Assembly (NCBI GenBank): GCA_946482635.1 | Contig: CAMLSG010000006.1 | Location: 1-58,157 of the forward strand | Direction: 5' to 3' | Length of the DNA stretch: 58,157 bases | Source: an uncultured Duganella sp. | GTDB lineage: Bacteria > Pseudomonadota > Gammaproteobacteria > Burkholderiales > Burkholderiaceae | Part shown: in pieces, positions 25,943-33,605 of the stretch | Layout of the letters: every line of letters begins with the position of its first letter | Position numbering within the stretch: position 1 is the stretch's first letter | Program-made: the position numbers and the translations under genes | The notes under the pieces: model-generated | Told to the model about the DNA's origin: nothing | What the model saw: the letters and a program-made list of their open reading frames with translations, nothing else | Databases searched by the model: none

Positions 25943-28032
25943 AAGGACCGCTCGTAGCCGATGGACACCCTGGCTGCGTTATATTCGCGGAACGTGCCGG
26001 TGGTACGGCCGTTCGGATCCTGGTAGCTGCGGGCTTCGCGCGTCGCTTGCTTCAACAGGTTGTAAGCGCTGATGCGCAGCAGGCCTCCGATCCCGGGGCG
26101 ATACGTAAGGTAGGCGCCCAGTTCGCGCTGCCCGCCGGTATATGCCGCTTGCGCTTCCGTGATGCGGCTCCAGCCGGCAGCGGTGGCCACCAGTGTTGCA
26201 CCGCCGCCCCAGGGGCCGCTGCGGTATTCGGCGCCTGCCGTGGCGTTCCAGCGCGGCTGGCGTGCCAGCCGGTTGCCGGGCCCAGTTACCGACTCCACCT
26301 CGGACCAGTGGCGGCCGGCGTTGAGTGAGAAACGCCAGGGCGTGCCTTCCAGCGGCTGCTTCCATTCCAGTTCCAGGCTACGGGTTTGCGCGCGGCCGCT
26401 GTTGCGTGGCGAAATCACCCAGCGGCCATCTTCCAGCCGCAGCACATCGAGGATGACGTCGTCGATGCGGCGTGTACCGAGCGTCAGCGAAACCAGCTCG
26501 CCATCCTTGCCGTAAGTTTCGAACGCGAGGTCGGCGCCGCGCGCGGTTTCAGGCCGCAGGCCAGGGTTGCCGCCCTGGTCGGGGTCGCTTTCTGTATTGA
26601 CCAGGCTCAGGAAGCGGCGCGGCGCAAGCTGTTGCAACTCGGGCGCCTTGTAGCTCGAAGCAAGGGCCAGGCGAAGCTGGCGCCGGGGTTCGCCCGGCAG
26701 CTTCCACAGCGCCTGCAGGGTGGGGCTGGTTTGCGCCATGCGGTTTTCGGCAACGGCAAAATCGCTGCCCGACGAGCGGGTACTGCTGCTTTCGCGCCGC
26801 ACGCCGGCATACAGCGACAGTCCCTTGCCGAGCTCCCATTCGTCTTGCAGGTACAGGGCGGCGCGCCTAAGCCGTGCGTCGGTATGTCGGTCGAAGTCGA
26901 TTGGCGCGGGGCCGCTGGGGTGGCTGTCGCGCTGGACTTCGTGTTCGCGCTGCATGTTCCGGCTGATGTCCCAGCCAGCGCTCAAGGTATGGCTGCCAAG
27001 CGCGGGCCAGGCGTATTTGCCGGTGCTGGCTGCCCCGCTGCTATCGGGAGAGGTTTCGTAGCGTCGCATCAGCAGCGGCGCACCCTGCAAACTGTCGGCC
27101 GTGTATGTGCGCTTGCGCTGCGTGTCATTGCCGTTGAGGCTGAAGGAGGCGTCGAGGCGCGCGCCGCTTTCCAGTTTGCGCGACCATGCCAGCTCGGTGC
27201 GCAGGATCCGGGTGAGGTCCCTGCGCCGCATGCCTTCCCGTCCATACGGATAGCCGGGGCCGAACTCGACGGCCGGCATGGTGTCGCGCTCGAAGCGGAA
27301 CAGCGTGGCGCTGGCAAAGGTGTTCCAGCTGATTGTTTCGCCGGCGGCCAGTGTCCACCCCAGGCGTTTGTTGAGGTTAAGGATGTAGCCGCGGGCCAGT
27401 GAATGGCCTTCGTCCTTGCGCAAGGCATCCGGCGTGTCGCTTGCGTCGCTGTGCTGAACGCTGCCGGTTTCGGTCCGTTCATTGGTAATCCGGTGCAGGC
27501 TGGCGCTGACGGTGTAAGACAGGCCTTCGCTCTTGTCGCCCAGCGCAATCTCGGCGCGGTCGCTGCCAAAATGGCGCGGGATGGGCGTCGCCAGCTTCCA
27601 TTCGCGCGAGCGTTTCCCGGGTGCCTTGCGCAACACGATGTTGATGGTGCCGGCGATGGCTTGCGCACTGAACTCGGCGGTGGTGGCGCGCATGATCTCG
27701 ATGCGCTCGATCATGCCGGGCGAGAGTGCGTCCAGCGAAAACCCGGGCACGGGGCGTTCGCCGTTGACCAGCAATTGCGTGTAGCCGGCGCCCAGGCCGC
27801 GCATGCGCGGTGCATTGCCGGATACCGTGACGCCGGGCAGGCGCCGCATCACGTCCAGCGCCGATGCATCGCCGTGGCGAAGGATTTCCTCGCGGCTGAT
27901 GACGATACGGGAGGCGGTATCCTCGCGCCGCTGCATGTCGGCGCTGGCTTTGACCTGCACGATGGGCGGTGTTTCCTGGGCGTAGGCGCGTGCGAAGACC
28001 ATCGCCGCGCAGGCGATCAATCGAAGTTTCAT
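25939..28032 (-). CDS. TonB-dependent outer-membrane receptor of the BlaI/M56 operon
   Basis: The 697-residue protein has a signal peptide (about 1-18), a plug domain (about 40-145, with RRLPGVTVSGNAPRMRGLG and IERIEIMRATTAEFSAQAIAGTINIV) and a 22-strand-type barrel ending in aromatic F (VSIGYERSF). It is complete. It is the last gene of the operon BlaI, M56-TonB, small TonB-like protein and SIMPL protein, 10 bases after the SIMPL gene. The operon places a receptor under a BlaI-type repressor. The substrate is unknown; metal chelates, vitamins or peptides are all possible. The convergent pnuC suggests a vitamin only weakly. Confidence 0.92.
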   Translation of the reverse strand: MKLRLIACAAMVFARAYAQETPPIVQVKASADMQRREDTASRIVISREEILRHGDASALDVMRRLPGVTVSGNAPRMRGLGAGYTQLLVNGERPVPGFSLDALSPGMIERIEIMRATTAEFSAQAIAGTINIVLRKAPGKRSREWKLATPIPRHFGSDRAEIALGDKSEGLSYTVSASLHRITNERTETGSVQHSDASDTPDALRKDEGHSLARGYILNLNKRLGWTLAAGETISWNTFASATLFRFERDTMPAVEFGPGYPYGREGMRRRDLTRILRTELAWSRKLESGARLDASFSLNGNDTQRKRTYTADSLQGAPLLMRRYETSPDSSGAASTGKYAWPALGSHTLSAGWDISRNMQREHEVQRDSHPSGPAPIDFDRHTDARLRRAALYLQDEWELGKGLSLYAGVRRESSSTRSSGSDFAVAENRMAQTSPTLQALWKLPGEPRRQLRLALASSYKAPELQQLAPRRFLSLVNTESDPDQGGNPGLRPETARGADLAFETYGKDGELVSLTLGTRRIDDVILDVLRLEDGRWVISPRNSGRAQTRSLELEWKQPLEGTPWRFSLNAGRHWSEVESVTGPGNRLARQPRWNATAGAEYRSGPWGGGATLVATAAGWSRITEAQAAYTGGQRELGAYLTYRPGIGGLLRISAYNLLKQATREARSYQDPNGRTTGTFREYNAARVSIGYERSF

Positions 28033-28042
28033 GGAATTTGGC

Positions 28043-28756
28043 TTACTTCAGGACGAAGATGGCATTCACGGTCTGTGAATAGGCGATAGAATCCGGCACG
28101 CTGTATTTGCCGGTTTGCGGGGTGGTGCCGCGCGTTTCCCGGCCTGCCTGCCGTTCCATGAACGGCGCTCCGACCTGGGCCAGCGGGCCGCGAGCAATGG
28201 CGACCACCGGGCCGAGTTTGCGGCCGAAGGCTTTGGCCAGTGAGTTGCCCTTGTTGCGCGCGTCATCGGCGGCGGCGGCCATCAGCTGGGTGTTGATATC
28301 GTCGCTGTCGGTGCGGTCGAAAGTGGAGCTGATGCTGGTGATGTGGGCCATCTCCACCAGCCTGGCGATCAAATCCGGCCATTGCGCCAGGTCGCGCACG
28401 CGGGCATGGAACAGGCGTCCCATTGAATAGGCCGGCGCTTGTCCATCGGCGAGCGGGACGGTCTTCTTTTCGACCTCGTAGGATTCGATGTCGGCTTCCT
28501 GCACGCCGTGCTCGGCCAGCAGCTGCATCGCGCCGGCGCTCAGCTGCTGCAGTTGCGCTGCGGCGGTTTCGGAGCTGGCGTCCTGGGCGCCGGCTTCGAA
28601 CTTGACTTCGCCGATGTCGGGCCGCATCCACAGTTGCGCCTTGCCGCTGGTGCTGACGAACGGATGCTGCGGCAACGCCGTGCCGGATGCCTGGGCGCTG
28701 CAGGCGGCCGACATCAGGCAGAGTGCCATTGTTGCGATGGTCGATCTCAACATCAT
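28043..28756 (-). CDS. SIMPL-domain (DUF541) exported protein
   Basis: The start at 28756 overlaps the preceding stop as ATGA; a second ATG follows at 28753. The 237-residue protein has a signal peptide with a cysteine near its end (SAACSAQA), so it could be a lipoprotein. It then has a SIMPL domain: VSTSGKAQLWMRPDIGEVKF, the A..L.....G....DI motif, and AAAADDARNKGNSLAKAFGRKLGPVVAI. DUF541 proteins are periplasmic or membrane oligomers of uncertain function. Position between a TonB-like protein and a TonB-dependent receptor suggests a periplasmic part of the same system. Confidence 0.88.
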   Translation of the reverse strand: MMLRSTIATMALCLMSAACSAQASGTALPQHPFVSTSGKAQLWMRPDIGEVKFEAGAQDASSETAAAQLQQLSAGAMQLLAEHGVQEADIESYEVEKKTVPLADGQAPAYSMGRLFHARVRDLAQWPDLIARLVEMAHITSISSTFDRTDSDDINTQLMAAAADDARNKGNSLAKAFGRKLGPVVAIARGPLAQVGAPFMERQAGRETRGTTPQTGKYSVPDSIAYSQTVNAIFVLK

Positions 28757-29088
28757 TTGCCGTGCTCCTGGATCCAGGTGTATTTCAGGTCGTTTTTGCC
28801 GGGGCCGTTCTTGAAGCGGCACTTGGCGATGCCGCTGCGGGCGGCTTCGTCCAGGGCAGGGTGGCCGGACGATTTGACGATGGCCGAATCCTTGACGGCG
28901 CCGTTTTCGTCCACCGTGAAATTGAGGGTGACGGTGCCGGTGTGCCCGGCATCCAGGTCCGCTTGTGGCCAGGCCGGCTTGGCGCAGGAACTGAATTCCA
29001 CGACAGGGCGCTGCGCTGTATCGCTCGAGCCGGCGTGGGCGCAAGCGGCGAGGCTTGCCAGCAGGGCGGTGGTGCAAGGGTGTCTCAT
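28753..29088 (-). CDS. Small exported TonB C-domain protein
   Basis: The 111-residue protein has a signal peptide (residues 1-19) and then only a TonB C-terminal-like domain with FSSCAKPAWPQADLDAGHTG and ALDEAARSGIAKCRFKNG. It has no proline-rich arm and no retained membrane anchor, so it cannot work as a normal TonB. It is clearly similar to the C-terminal 85 residues of the M56 protein encoded just upstream, so it probably arose by duplication of that domain. Two conserved cysteines may form a disulfide. It may bind the receptor or compete with the M56 domain. Confidence 0.85.
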   Translation of the reverse strand: MRHPCTTALLASLAACAHAGSSDTAQRPVVEFSSCAKPAWPQADLDAGHTGTVTLNFTVDENGAVKDSAIVKSSGHPALDEAARSGIAKCRFKNGPGKNDLKYTWIQEHGK

Positions 29089-29100
29089 TGCTCTATCTCC

Positions 29101-30348
29101 TTATTCGAGGGTCCATACGTACTTCATCTGCTGCCAGGTTGCGACCGGCTTGCCGCGTACCTTGGCAGGTTTGAAATGACATTTGCTGATACCGGCCTGC
29201 GCTGCCTTGTCCAGGCCAGGGTGTCCGCTGGAGCCGAGCACTTTCGAACCGGCGACCCTGCCGCCCGCGTCGATGTTGAACGACAGCGTCACGGTGCCGG
29301 TATGCTCGGCTTGCAGGTCCTCGGCAGGCCAGAGCGGCTTGGCGCAGGATTTGAAGTCGACTACGGCCGGCGTGCGCGCGACCGGCACGTTGGCGGCGTC
29401 AACGCGTGCATTGGCATAGCCGGTCAGGCAAGCTGCCGCGACGCCTGCTGCGGCCACGGCGGCTTTCCAGTTGCTGCGCTGCTCTTGCGGCGCCATCAAC
29501 TGGCGGATGCGTTGCATCAGGTCGCCGCCGTCGGCTGCCAGTGCCATGCGCCGGGAGGCGAACTGCATCTTCTCCAGTTCGGACAAGGCGAGTGCGAGGC
29601 GGCGCGGTTCACCGGTCAACTGGGCGGCGATGCTATCGGCCACCAGCTCGCGTTCCTGGCGGATCCTGCGTGACAGCCACCACACGGCAGGGTGGTAGAA
29701 GAGCAGGATTTCCACCACGTTTTGCAGCAGGTTGATCAGGAAGTCGTGGCGGCGTACATGGGCCAGTTCATGGGCGAGCAGGGCTTCCAGCAATTCCGGC
29801 GGCATGCGCGCCACCAGCGCCGCCGGCACCAGCACGACGGGGCGCCACCAGCCCGCCGTAATAGGGCTGGCCAGCGTTTCAACGATGCGCAGGCCGACAT
29901 CGCGGCGTATGCCAAGGCGCCCGGCGAGGCCCGACAGGCGTTGCTGCCAGTGCTCGTTGCGGCCGCCGGTGCGGCGGGCGCGGGCGATCCAGGCCAGGCC
30001 GAAGGCGCTGCGCAGTGCCAGCGCGCCGACGCAGGCCAGCCAGGCCGCTACCAGCAGCGGCAAGCGGCTGTCGATGCTGGCCAGCAGTTCGCTTTGCCCG
30101 AACTTGCTGTCGCCGCCCGCCAGCACCAGTGCTTGCAGCGAACGCGGCGTGGTTTGCAGCGCGCTCGCAAATTCGCAGGCGGGCCACAGCAGGCAGGCCA
30201 GCATGGCTGCGCAAGCCACGACATAGCGCTTGCCGGGGCGTGCGCCGCGCATCAGCCAGAGCAAGGCGGCGGCAGCGAGGCCGACCAGCGTGCCTTGCCA
30301 GAGGAAGTGGATCAGGGCCCAGCCGGCGGCATGGATCACGTCATTCAT
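29101..30348 (-). CDS. M56 (BlaR1/MecR1-like) membrane peptidase with TonB C-terminal domain
   Basis: The 415-residue protein has four membrane segments in the first 305 residues and the zinc-peptidase motif H193-E-L-A-H197, followed by the glutamate region RQERELVAD. In BlaR1 this domain leads to loss of the BlaI repressor after a signal from outside. Here the penicillin-binding sensor is absent and residues about 330-415 are a TonB C-terminal domain in the periplasm. It overlaps the BlaI gene by 8 bases. I infer a sensor-protease that reads the state of a periplasmic or outer-membrane partner, possibly the co-encoded receptor. The signal is unknown. Confidence 0.9.
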   Translation of the reverse strand: MNDVIHAAGWALIHFLWQGTLVGLAAAALLWLMRGARPGKRYVVACAAMLACLLWPACEFASALQTTPRSLQALVLAGGDSKFGQSELLASIDSRLPLLVAAWLACVGALALRSAFGLAWIARARRTGGRNEHWQQRLSGLAGRLGIRRDVGLRIVETLASPITAGWWRPVVLVPAALVARMPPELLEALLAHELAHVRRHDFLINLLQNVVEILLFYHPAVWWLSRRIRQERELVADSIAAQLTGEPRRLALALSELEKMQFASRRMALAADGGDLMQRIRQLMAPQEQRSNWKAAVAAAGVAAACLTGYANARVDAANVPVARTPAVVDFKSCAKPLWPAEDLQAEHTGTVTLSFNIDAGGRVAGSKVLGSSGHPGLDKAAQAGISKCHFKPAKVRGKPVATWQQMKYVWTLE

Positions 30349-30724
30349 TCGGCTTGTCCTCCTGCTTCAGCAATTCTTCGATTTCAGCGCGCTCTTTTTT
30401 CGAGATGCCGCTTTTCAGTGCCGCCAGCACCAGCGCCTTGGCGGAACCGGCGAAGGCGCGCTGCAACAGGTCCTGCAGCATATTGCCCTGCATCGCCTCG
30501 CGCGCCACGGCGGCGGCATAGATATGGGAACGCTGGCTCTCGTCGCGGATCAGCAAGCCTTTGCCATGCATGATCTGCATCAGGCGCAGCACGGCGCCGT
30601 AGGCCAGGTCGGGCTTCTCGGCCAGCATGGCTTCGTGTACCTGCTTGGCGGTGGCGGGGCCCAGCGGCCAGATCGCCTGCAGCAGTTCCAGTTCGGCCGG
30701 AGTGGGTTTCGGAATGGTAGCCAT
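30341..30724 (-). CDS. BlaI/MecI-family repressor
   Basis: The 127-residue winged-helix protein has the family pattern: PTPAELELLQAIWPLGPATAKQVHEAM, then YGAVLRLMQIMHGKGLL, and a C-terminal dimerisation helix pair. Length is normal. AAGGAA precedes the ATG. Three sites of the pattern TAGAnn-N4-TGTnTA lie 25-100 bases upstream, as expected for autorepression. It would also be placed to affect the divergent leader peptide and receptor. It is likely inactivated when the M56 protein encoded next is activated. Confidence 0.92.
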   Translation of the reverse strand: MATIPKPTPAELELLQAIWPLGPATAKQVHEAMLAEKPDLAYGAVLRLMQIMHGKGLLIRDESQRSHIYAAAVAREAMQGNMLQDLLQRAFAGSAKALVLAALKSGISKKERAEIEELLKQEDKPNE

Positions 30725-30749
30725 GTTTATTTCCTTGTAAGGTTTTGAC

Positions 30750-30779
30750 TAGAATAGCCTGTCTAGACAGAGTTGTATA
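30750..30779. promoter_or_regulatory. Two overlapping BlaI-type operator candidates (O1, O2)
   Basis: O1 is TAGAAT-AGCC-TGTCTA at 30750-30765; O2 is TAGACA-GAGT-TGTATA at 30764-30779. They share two bases. Both follow the 6-4-6 pattern of the perfect site at 30807-30822. The overlap produces the palindrome CTGTCTAGACAG at 30759-30770. The pair lies 26-55 bases before the BlaI start codon, over the expected promoter. BlaI-family operators are known to contain ACA/TGT dyads; assignment to this BlaI is inference. Confidence 0.6.
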
Positions 30780-30806
30780 CTTCGTCGTTTTTCCTGTGGC
30801 GAAATG

Positions 30807-30822
30807 TAGACAAGGCTGTCTA
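30807..30822. promoter_or_regulatory. BlaI-type operator candidate (O3)
   Basis: TAGACA-AGGC-TGTCTA is a perfect inverted repeat with a 4-base spacer. It starts 43 bases, about four helical turns, from O2, so looping or cooperative binding is possible. It lies about 39 bases before the -35 candidate of the leader peptide promoter. One repressor could therefore affect both the BlaI operon and the divergent receptor. Confidence 0.65.
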
Positions 30823-30843
30823 TATATTCAAATTGCATATGAG

Positions 30844-30888
30844 TCTGAAATTTAATTAGTTTCAGAAATGAAAGGTCGGCGTTATAGT
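30844..30888 (+). promoter_or_regulatory. Promoter candidate of the leader peptide and second receptor, with an inverted repeat
   Basis: TATAGT at 30883-30888 is a good -10 box. TTCAGA at 30861-30866, 16 bases upstream, is a weak -35. The -35 overlaps the right arm of the inverted repeat TCTGAAA (30844-30850) and TTTCAGA (30860-30866), which has a 9-base A/T-rich spacer; this could be an activator or repressor site. Transcription would start about 7 bases after the -10, at or next to 30895, the A of the leader peptide ATG. The transcript may thus be leaderless. Confidence 0.5.
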
Positions 30889-30894
30889 CGCCGC

Positions 30895-30969
30895 ATGAAT
30901 ACGCAAGCCGTCCTCCGCCGCCACACCATCTACATGCTCTGCATGGCGCAGTGCATGTGCCGCTGCTAA
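30895..30969 (+). CDS. Cysteine-rich 24-residue peptide, probable leader (uORF) of the TonB-dependent receptor gene
   Basis: ATG 30895 opens a 24-codon frame closed by TAA 30967-30969. The peptide begins MNTQAVLRRHTIYM and has cysteines at 16, 20, 22 and 24, so that half of the last nine residues before stop are cysteine or methionine-flanked cysteine. It ends 74 bases before the receptor ATG 31044. There is no good ribosome-binding site, but the promoter candidate would start the mRNA at its ATG. Cysteine-rich uORFs elsewhere control downstream genes by sensing cysteine supply or copper through the nascent chain. I infer such a role here; translation is not shown. It could instead be a chance ORF, but the clustering of cysteines at its very end speaks against it. 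Confidence 0.6.
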   Translation: MNTQAVLRRHTIYMLCMAQCMCRC

Positions 30970-31043
30970 GCAACCCATCCCCTTAGTTTTGCCCGACCTG
31001 CCATACCGGCCGGCGAGGGCGTCGCACACCCAAAAGGAAGACC

Positions 31044-33605
31044 ATGATCAAGCCACTGAGCATTACGCTGGCCATTGCCGCCGCATTCCCGCAACTCGCT
31101 TACGCAGAAGAAGAACTGGCGCGCGTCGTCGTTACCGGTTCGAATATCCGCACCTCGCAGAAAGAAGGCGCCAGCGCCGTGCAGGTGCTGACCGCCAAGG
31201 AGCTGGCCGCTACCGGCAAGACCACCGTGGCCGATATCCTGCGCACCATTTCCGCCAACAGCGGCAACAGCTACAACGAGCAGTACACCGGCAGCTTCTC
31301 GGCCGGCACGGCGGGCCTGTCGCTGCGCGGCCTGGGCCAGAAGAACACCCTGATCCTGGTGAACGGCAAGCGCGTGTCGTCGTACGCTACGGCGCAAGAC
31401 CTGCAGGAAGTCTTCGTCGACCTGAACTCGCTGCCGATGGCCGCAGTGCAGCGCATCGAGGTGCTGAAAGATGGCGCTTCTTCCGTCTACGGTTCGGATG
31501 CGGTGGCGGGTGTGGTCAACATCATCCTGTACAAGGAATTCAAGGGCACCGAAGTCAGTGCGCAAGTGGGTTCGTCCACCGAGGGCACCGGCCAGCTTGA
31601 ACGCAGCGCGTCGCTGCAGACCGGCTTTGGCAGCCTCGATGAACAAGGCTGGAGCGTGGTGTTCTCGCTGGACGCGTTGAAGCGCGACAAGCTGCAGCAA
31701 ACCGACGTGTCCTACCTGCGCGGCAGCGACTTCCGCGGCCATGTCAACGGCACGCTGGCATGGACGCCGACCAATTACTACGGCACTTCCGACGCGACCA
31801 GGCAGCTGGGCGGCGTGCAGGGCCCGCTGCAGGTGCAGAACTACGGCGACATCACGCCGGGCAAGAGCGGCCAGGTGCTGGCCTACAACCCGGCCGAATT
31901 CCGCACCCTGATCCCGGGCGTGGAGCGCGTGCATACCTCGCTGCGCGGCACCCTGAAACTGAATGGCGACACCGAAGCCTACGCAGAAGGCCTGTACGGC
32001 TATTCCTGGGCGGAGCAGACCTTTGGCGCGCCCCTGACCGTGGGTAGCGGCCTGCGCGCCTGGAACAACAGCAAGCAGGCACTGGATAACATCGGCGTCG
32101 TACTGCCGGTGGGCCACCCGAACAATCCCGGTGCAACCGCGCTGCCATTCACTGCCACGCTGTTCGACCTGGGCCCGCGCATGAAGCAGGACAAGGTGGA
32201 CTTCTACCGCATCCTGACCGGCATCAAGGGTGTCTGGAGCGGCTGGGAATACGACGCCTCGATCGCGCGTTCGGGCAGCAAGCTGAAGGAAACCGTACAG
32301 AACTTCGTCAACCGCTACGAGTTTGAAAAAGTGCTGGCGGACGGCAGCTACAATTTCGCCGACCAGTCGAAGAACAGCGAAGAAGTGCGCAACCGCCTGC
32401 GCCTGTCGACCCTGCGCCCTGCCGAATCCACGTTGACCGTGGCCGACTTCAACGCATCGAAGGAACTGCTGGACCTGCCGGCCGGCGCGCTGGGCTTCGC
32501 CTTCGGCGGCCAATGGCGCCAGGAAGAAATGAATTCCAACACCTCGACTGCCGTGTTGTCCGGCACCGAACTGCGCCCTGCGATCAATATCATCAAGGGC
32601 AAGCGCGAAGTCACCGCGGCCTTCGCCGAATTCAACGTGCCGGTGCTGAAAGACCTGACCGTCAACCTCGCCGGCCGTGCCGACAAATACAGCGACTTCG
32701 GCTCCGCCTTCTCGCCGAAAGCCAGCGTGCGCTACCAGGCCGCCCCGTGGCTGCTGCTGCGCGGTACCGTGTCGCGCGGCTTCCGCGCACCGTCGCTGCC
32801 GGAGATCACCAATTCGACCTCGGTCAGCTACGGTTCCGTGATCGACGCGAAAGACCCGATCACCCCGAGCCAGCCGCGCGGCGTCACCAATATCACCGTT
32901 GCCAATACCGAACTGTCGCCTGAGCGCTCGAAGAACCTGAACCTGGGCTTCGTGCTGTCGCCCTCGGCCAATAGCAGCGTGGGCGTGGACTTCTACCATA
33001 TCCGCACCAAGGGGGTGATCGACACGGAAAGCACCGACACCATCCTGGCCAACGAAAGCATCCACCCCGAGAAAGTGGTGCGCGACGACCAGGGCCGCAT
33101 CCTGACGCTGTACCGCCAGTACGCCAACCAGGGCGAGCGCGTGGTGAGCGGCATCGACGTCGACCTGCGCTACAAGCTGCCGAAGACCGCTTACGGCAAC
33201 GTGACCTTGAACGCGCAGCTGAGCCGCGTGTTCAAGTACGAGCAGCCGCTGGCGAACGGCGAGCCGCTGACCAACGGCGCCGGCACCAACTACTTCGGCT
33301 CCATCCCAAAATGGCGCGGCACCACCAGCGCCACCTGGGAACTGGGCCAGTGGACCACCAACGCCGCCTGGAATTATGTTGACGGCTACGAGCAGACTAC
33401 CCGTCCGGGCGAGCGCGTGAAGCCTTACGCCACGGTGGACCTGAACGTGGGCTACAAGATCAGCGCGGCCACCAGCGTGAACCTGGTCCTGGCCAATGCG
33501 TTCGACCGCAAGCCTTCGTGGGATAGCTCGTTCGCCTTCTTCGACTTCACGCAAGGCGACCCGCGCGGACGCTTCGCCTCAGTCAAGCTCAATCACAAGT
33601 TTTAA
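31044..33605 (+). CDS. TonB-dependent outer-membrane receptor behind the cysteine-rich leader
   Basis: The 853-residue protein has a signal peptide (about 1-21), a TonB-box-like ELARVVVTGSNIR, a plug domain (about 40-170, with LSLRGLGQKNTLILVNGKRV and RIEVLKDGASSVYGSDAVAGVVNII) and a complete barrel ending in VKLNHKF. AAAAGGAAG precedes ATG 31044. It belongs to the large GSNIR-type receptors common in Massilia, Xanthomonas and Caulobacter. The substrate is unknown. The cysteine-rich ORF upstream suggests that the substrate or regulator concerns sulfur compounds or copper. A receiver-AraC gene overlaps its 3' end by 17 bases on the other strand. Confidence 0.93.
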   Translation: MIKPLSITLAIAAAFPQLAYAEEELARVVVTGSNIRTSQKEGASAVQVLTAKELAATGKTTVADILRTISANSGNSYNEQYTGSFSAGTAGLSLRGLGQKNTLILVNGKRVSSYATAQDLQEVFVDLNSLPMAAVQRIEVLKDGASSVYGSDAVAGVVNIILYKEFKGTEVSAQVGSSTEGTGQLERSASLQTGFGSLDEQGWSVVFSLDALKRDKLQQTDVSYLRGSDFRGHVNGTLAWTPTNYYGTSDATRQLGGVQGPLQVQNYGDITPGKSGQVLAYNPAEFRTLIPGVERVHTSLRGTLKLNGDTEAYAEGLYGYSWAEQTFGAPLTVGSGLRAWNNSKQALDNIGVVLPVGHPNNPGATALPFTATLFDLGPRMKQDKVDFYRILTGIKGVWSGWEYDASIARSGSKLKETVQNFVNRYEFEKVLADGSYNFADQSKNSEEVRNRLRLSTLRPAESTLTVADFNASKELLDLPAGALGFAFGGQWRQEEMNSNTSTAVLSGTELRPAINIIKGKREVTAAFAEFNVPVLKDLTVNLAGRADKYSDFGSAFSPKASVRYQAAPWLLLRGTVSRGFRAPSLPEITNSTSVSYGSVIDAKDPITPSQPRGVTNITVANTELSPERSKNLNLGFVLSPSANSSVGVDFYHIRTKGVIDTESTDTILANESIHPEKVVRDDQGRILTLYRQYANQGERVVSGIDVDLRYKLPKTAYGNVTLNAQLSRVFKYEQPLANGEPLTNGAGTNYFGSIPKWRGTTSATWELGQWTTNAAWNYVDGYEQTTRPGERVKPYATVDLNVGYKISAATSVNLVLANAFDRKPSWDSSFAFFDFTQGDPRGRFASVKLNHKF

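Noticed and set aside
30966..33554. An 862-codon open frame on the minus strand opposite the second receptor
   Set aside because: The + strand receptor is complete with signal peptide, plug and barrel; the antisense translation has no domain.
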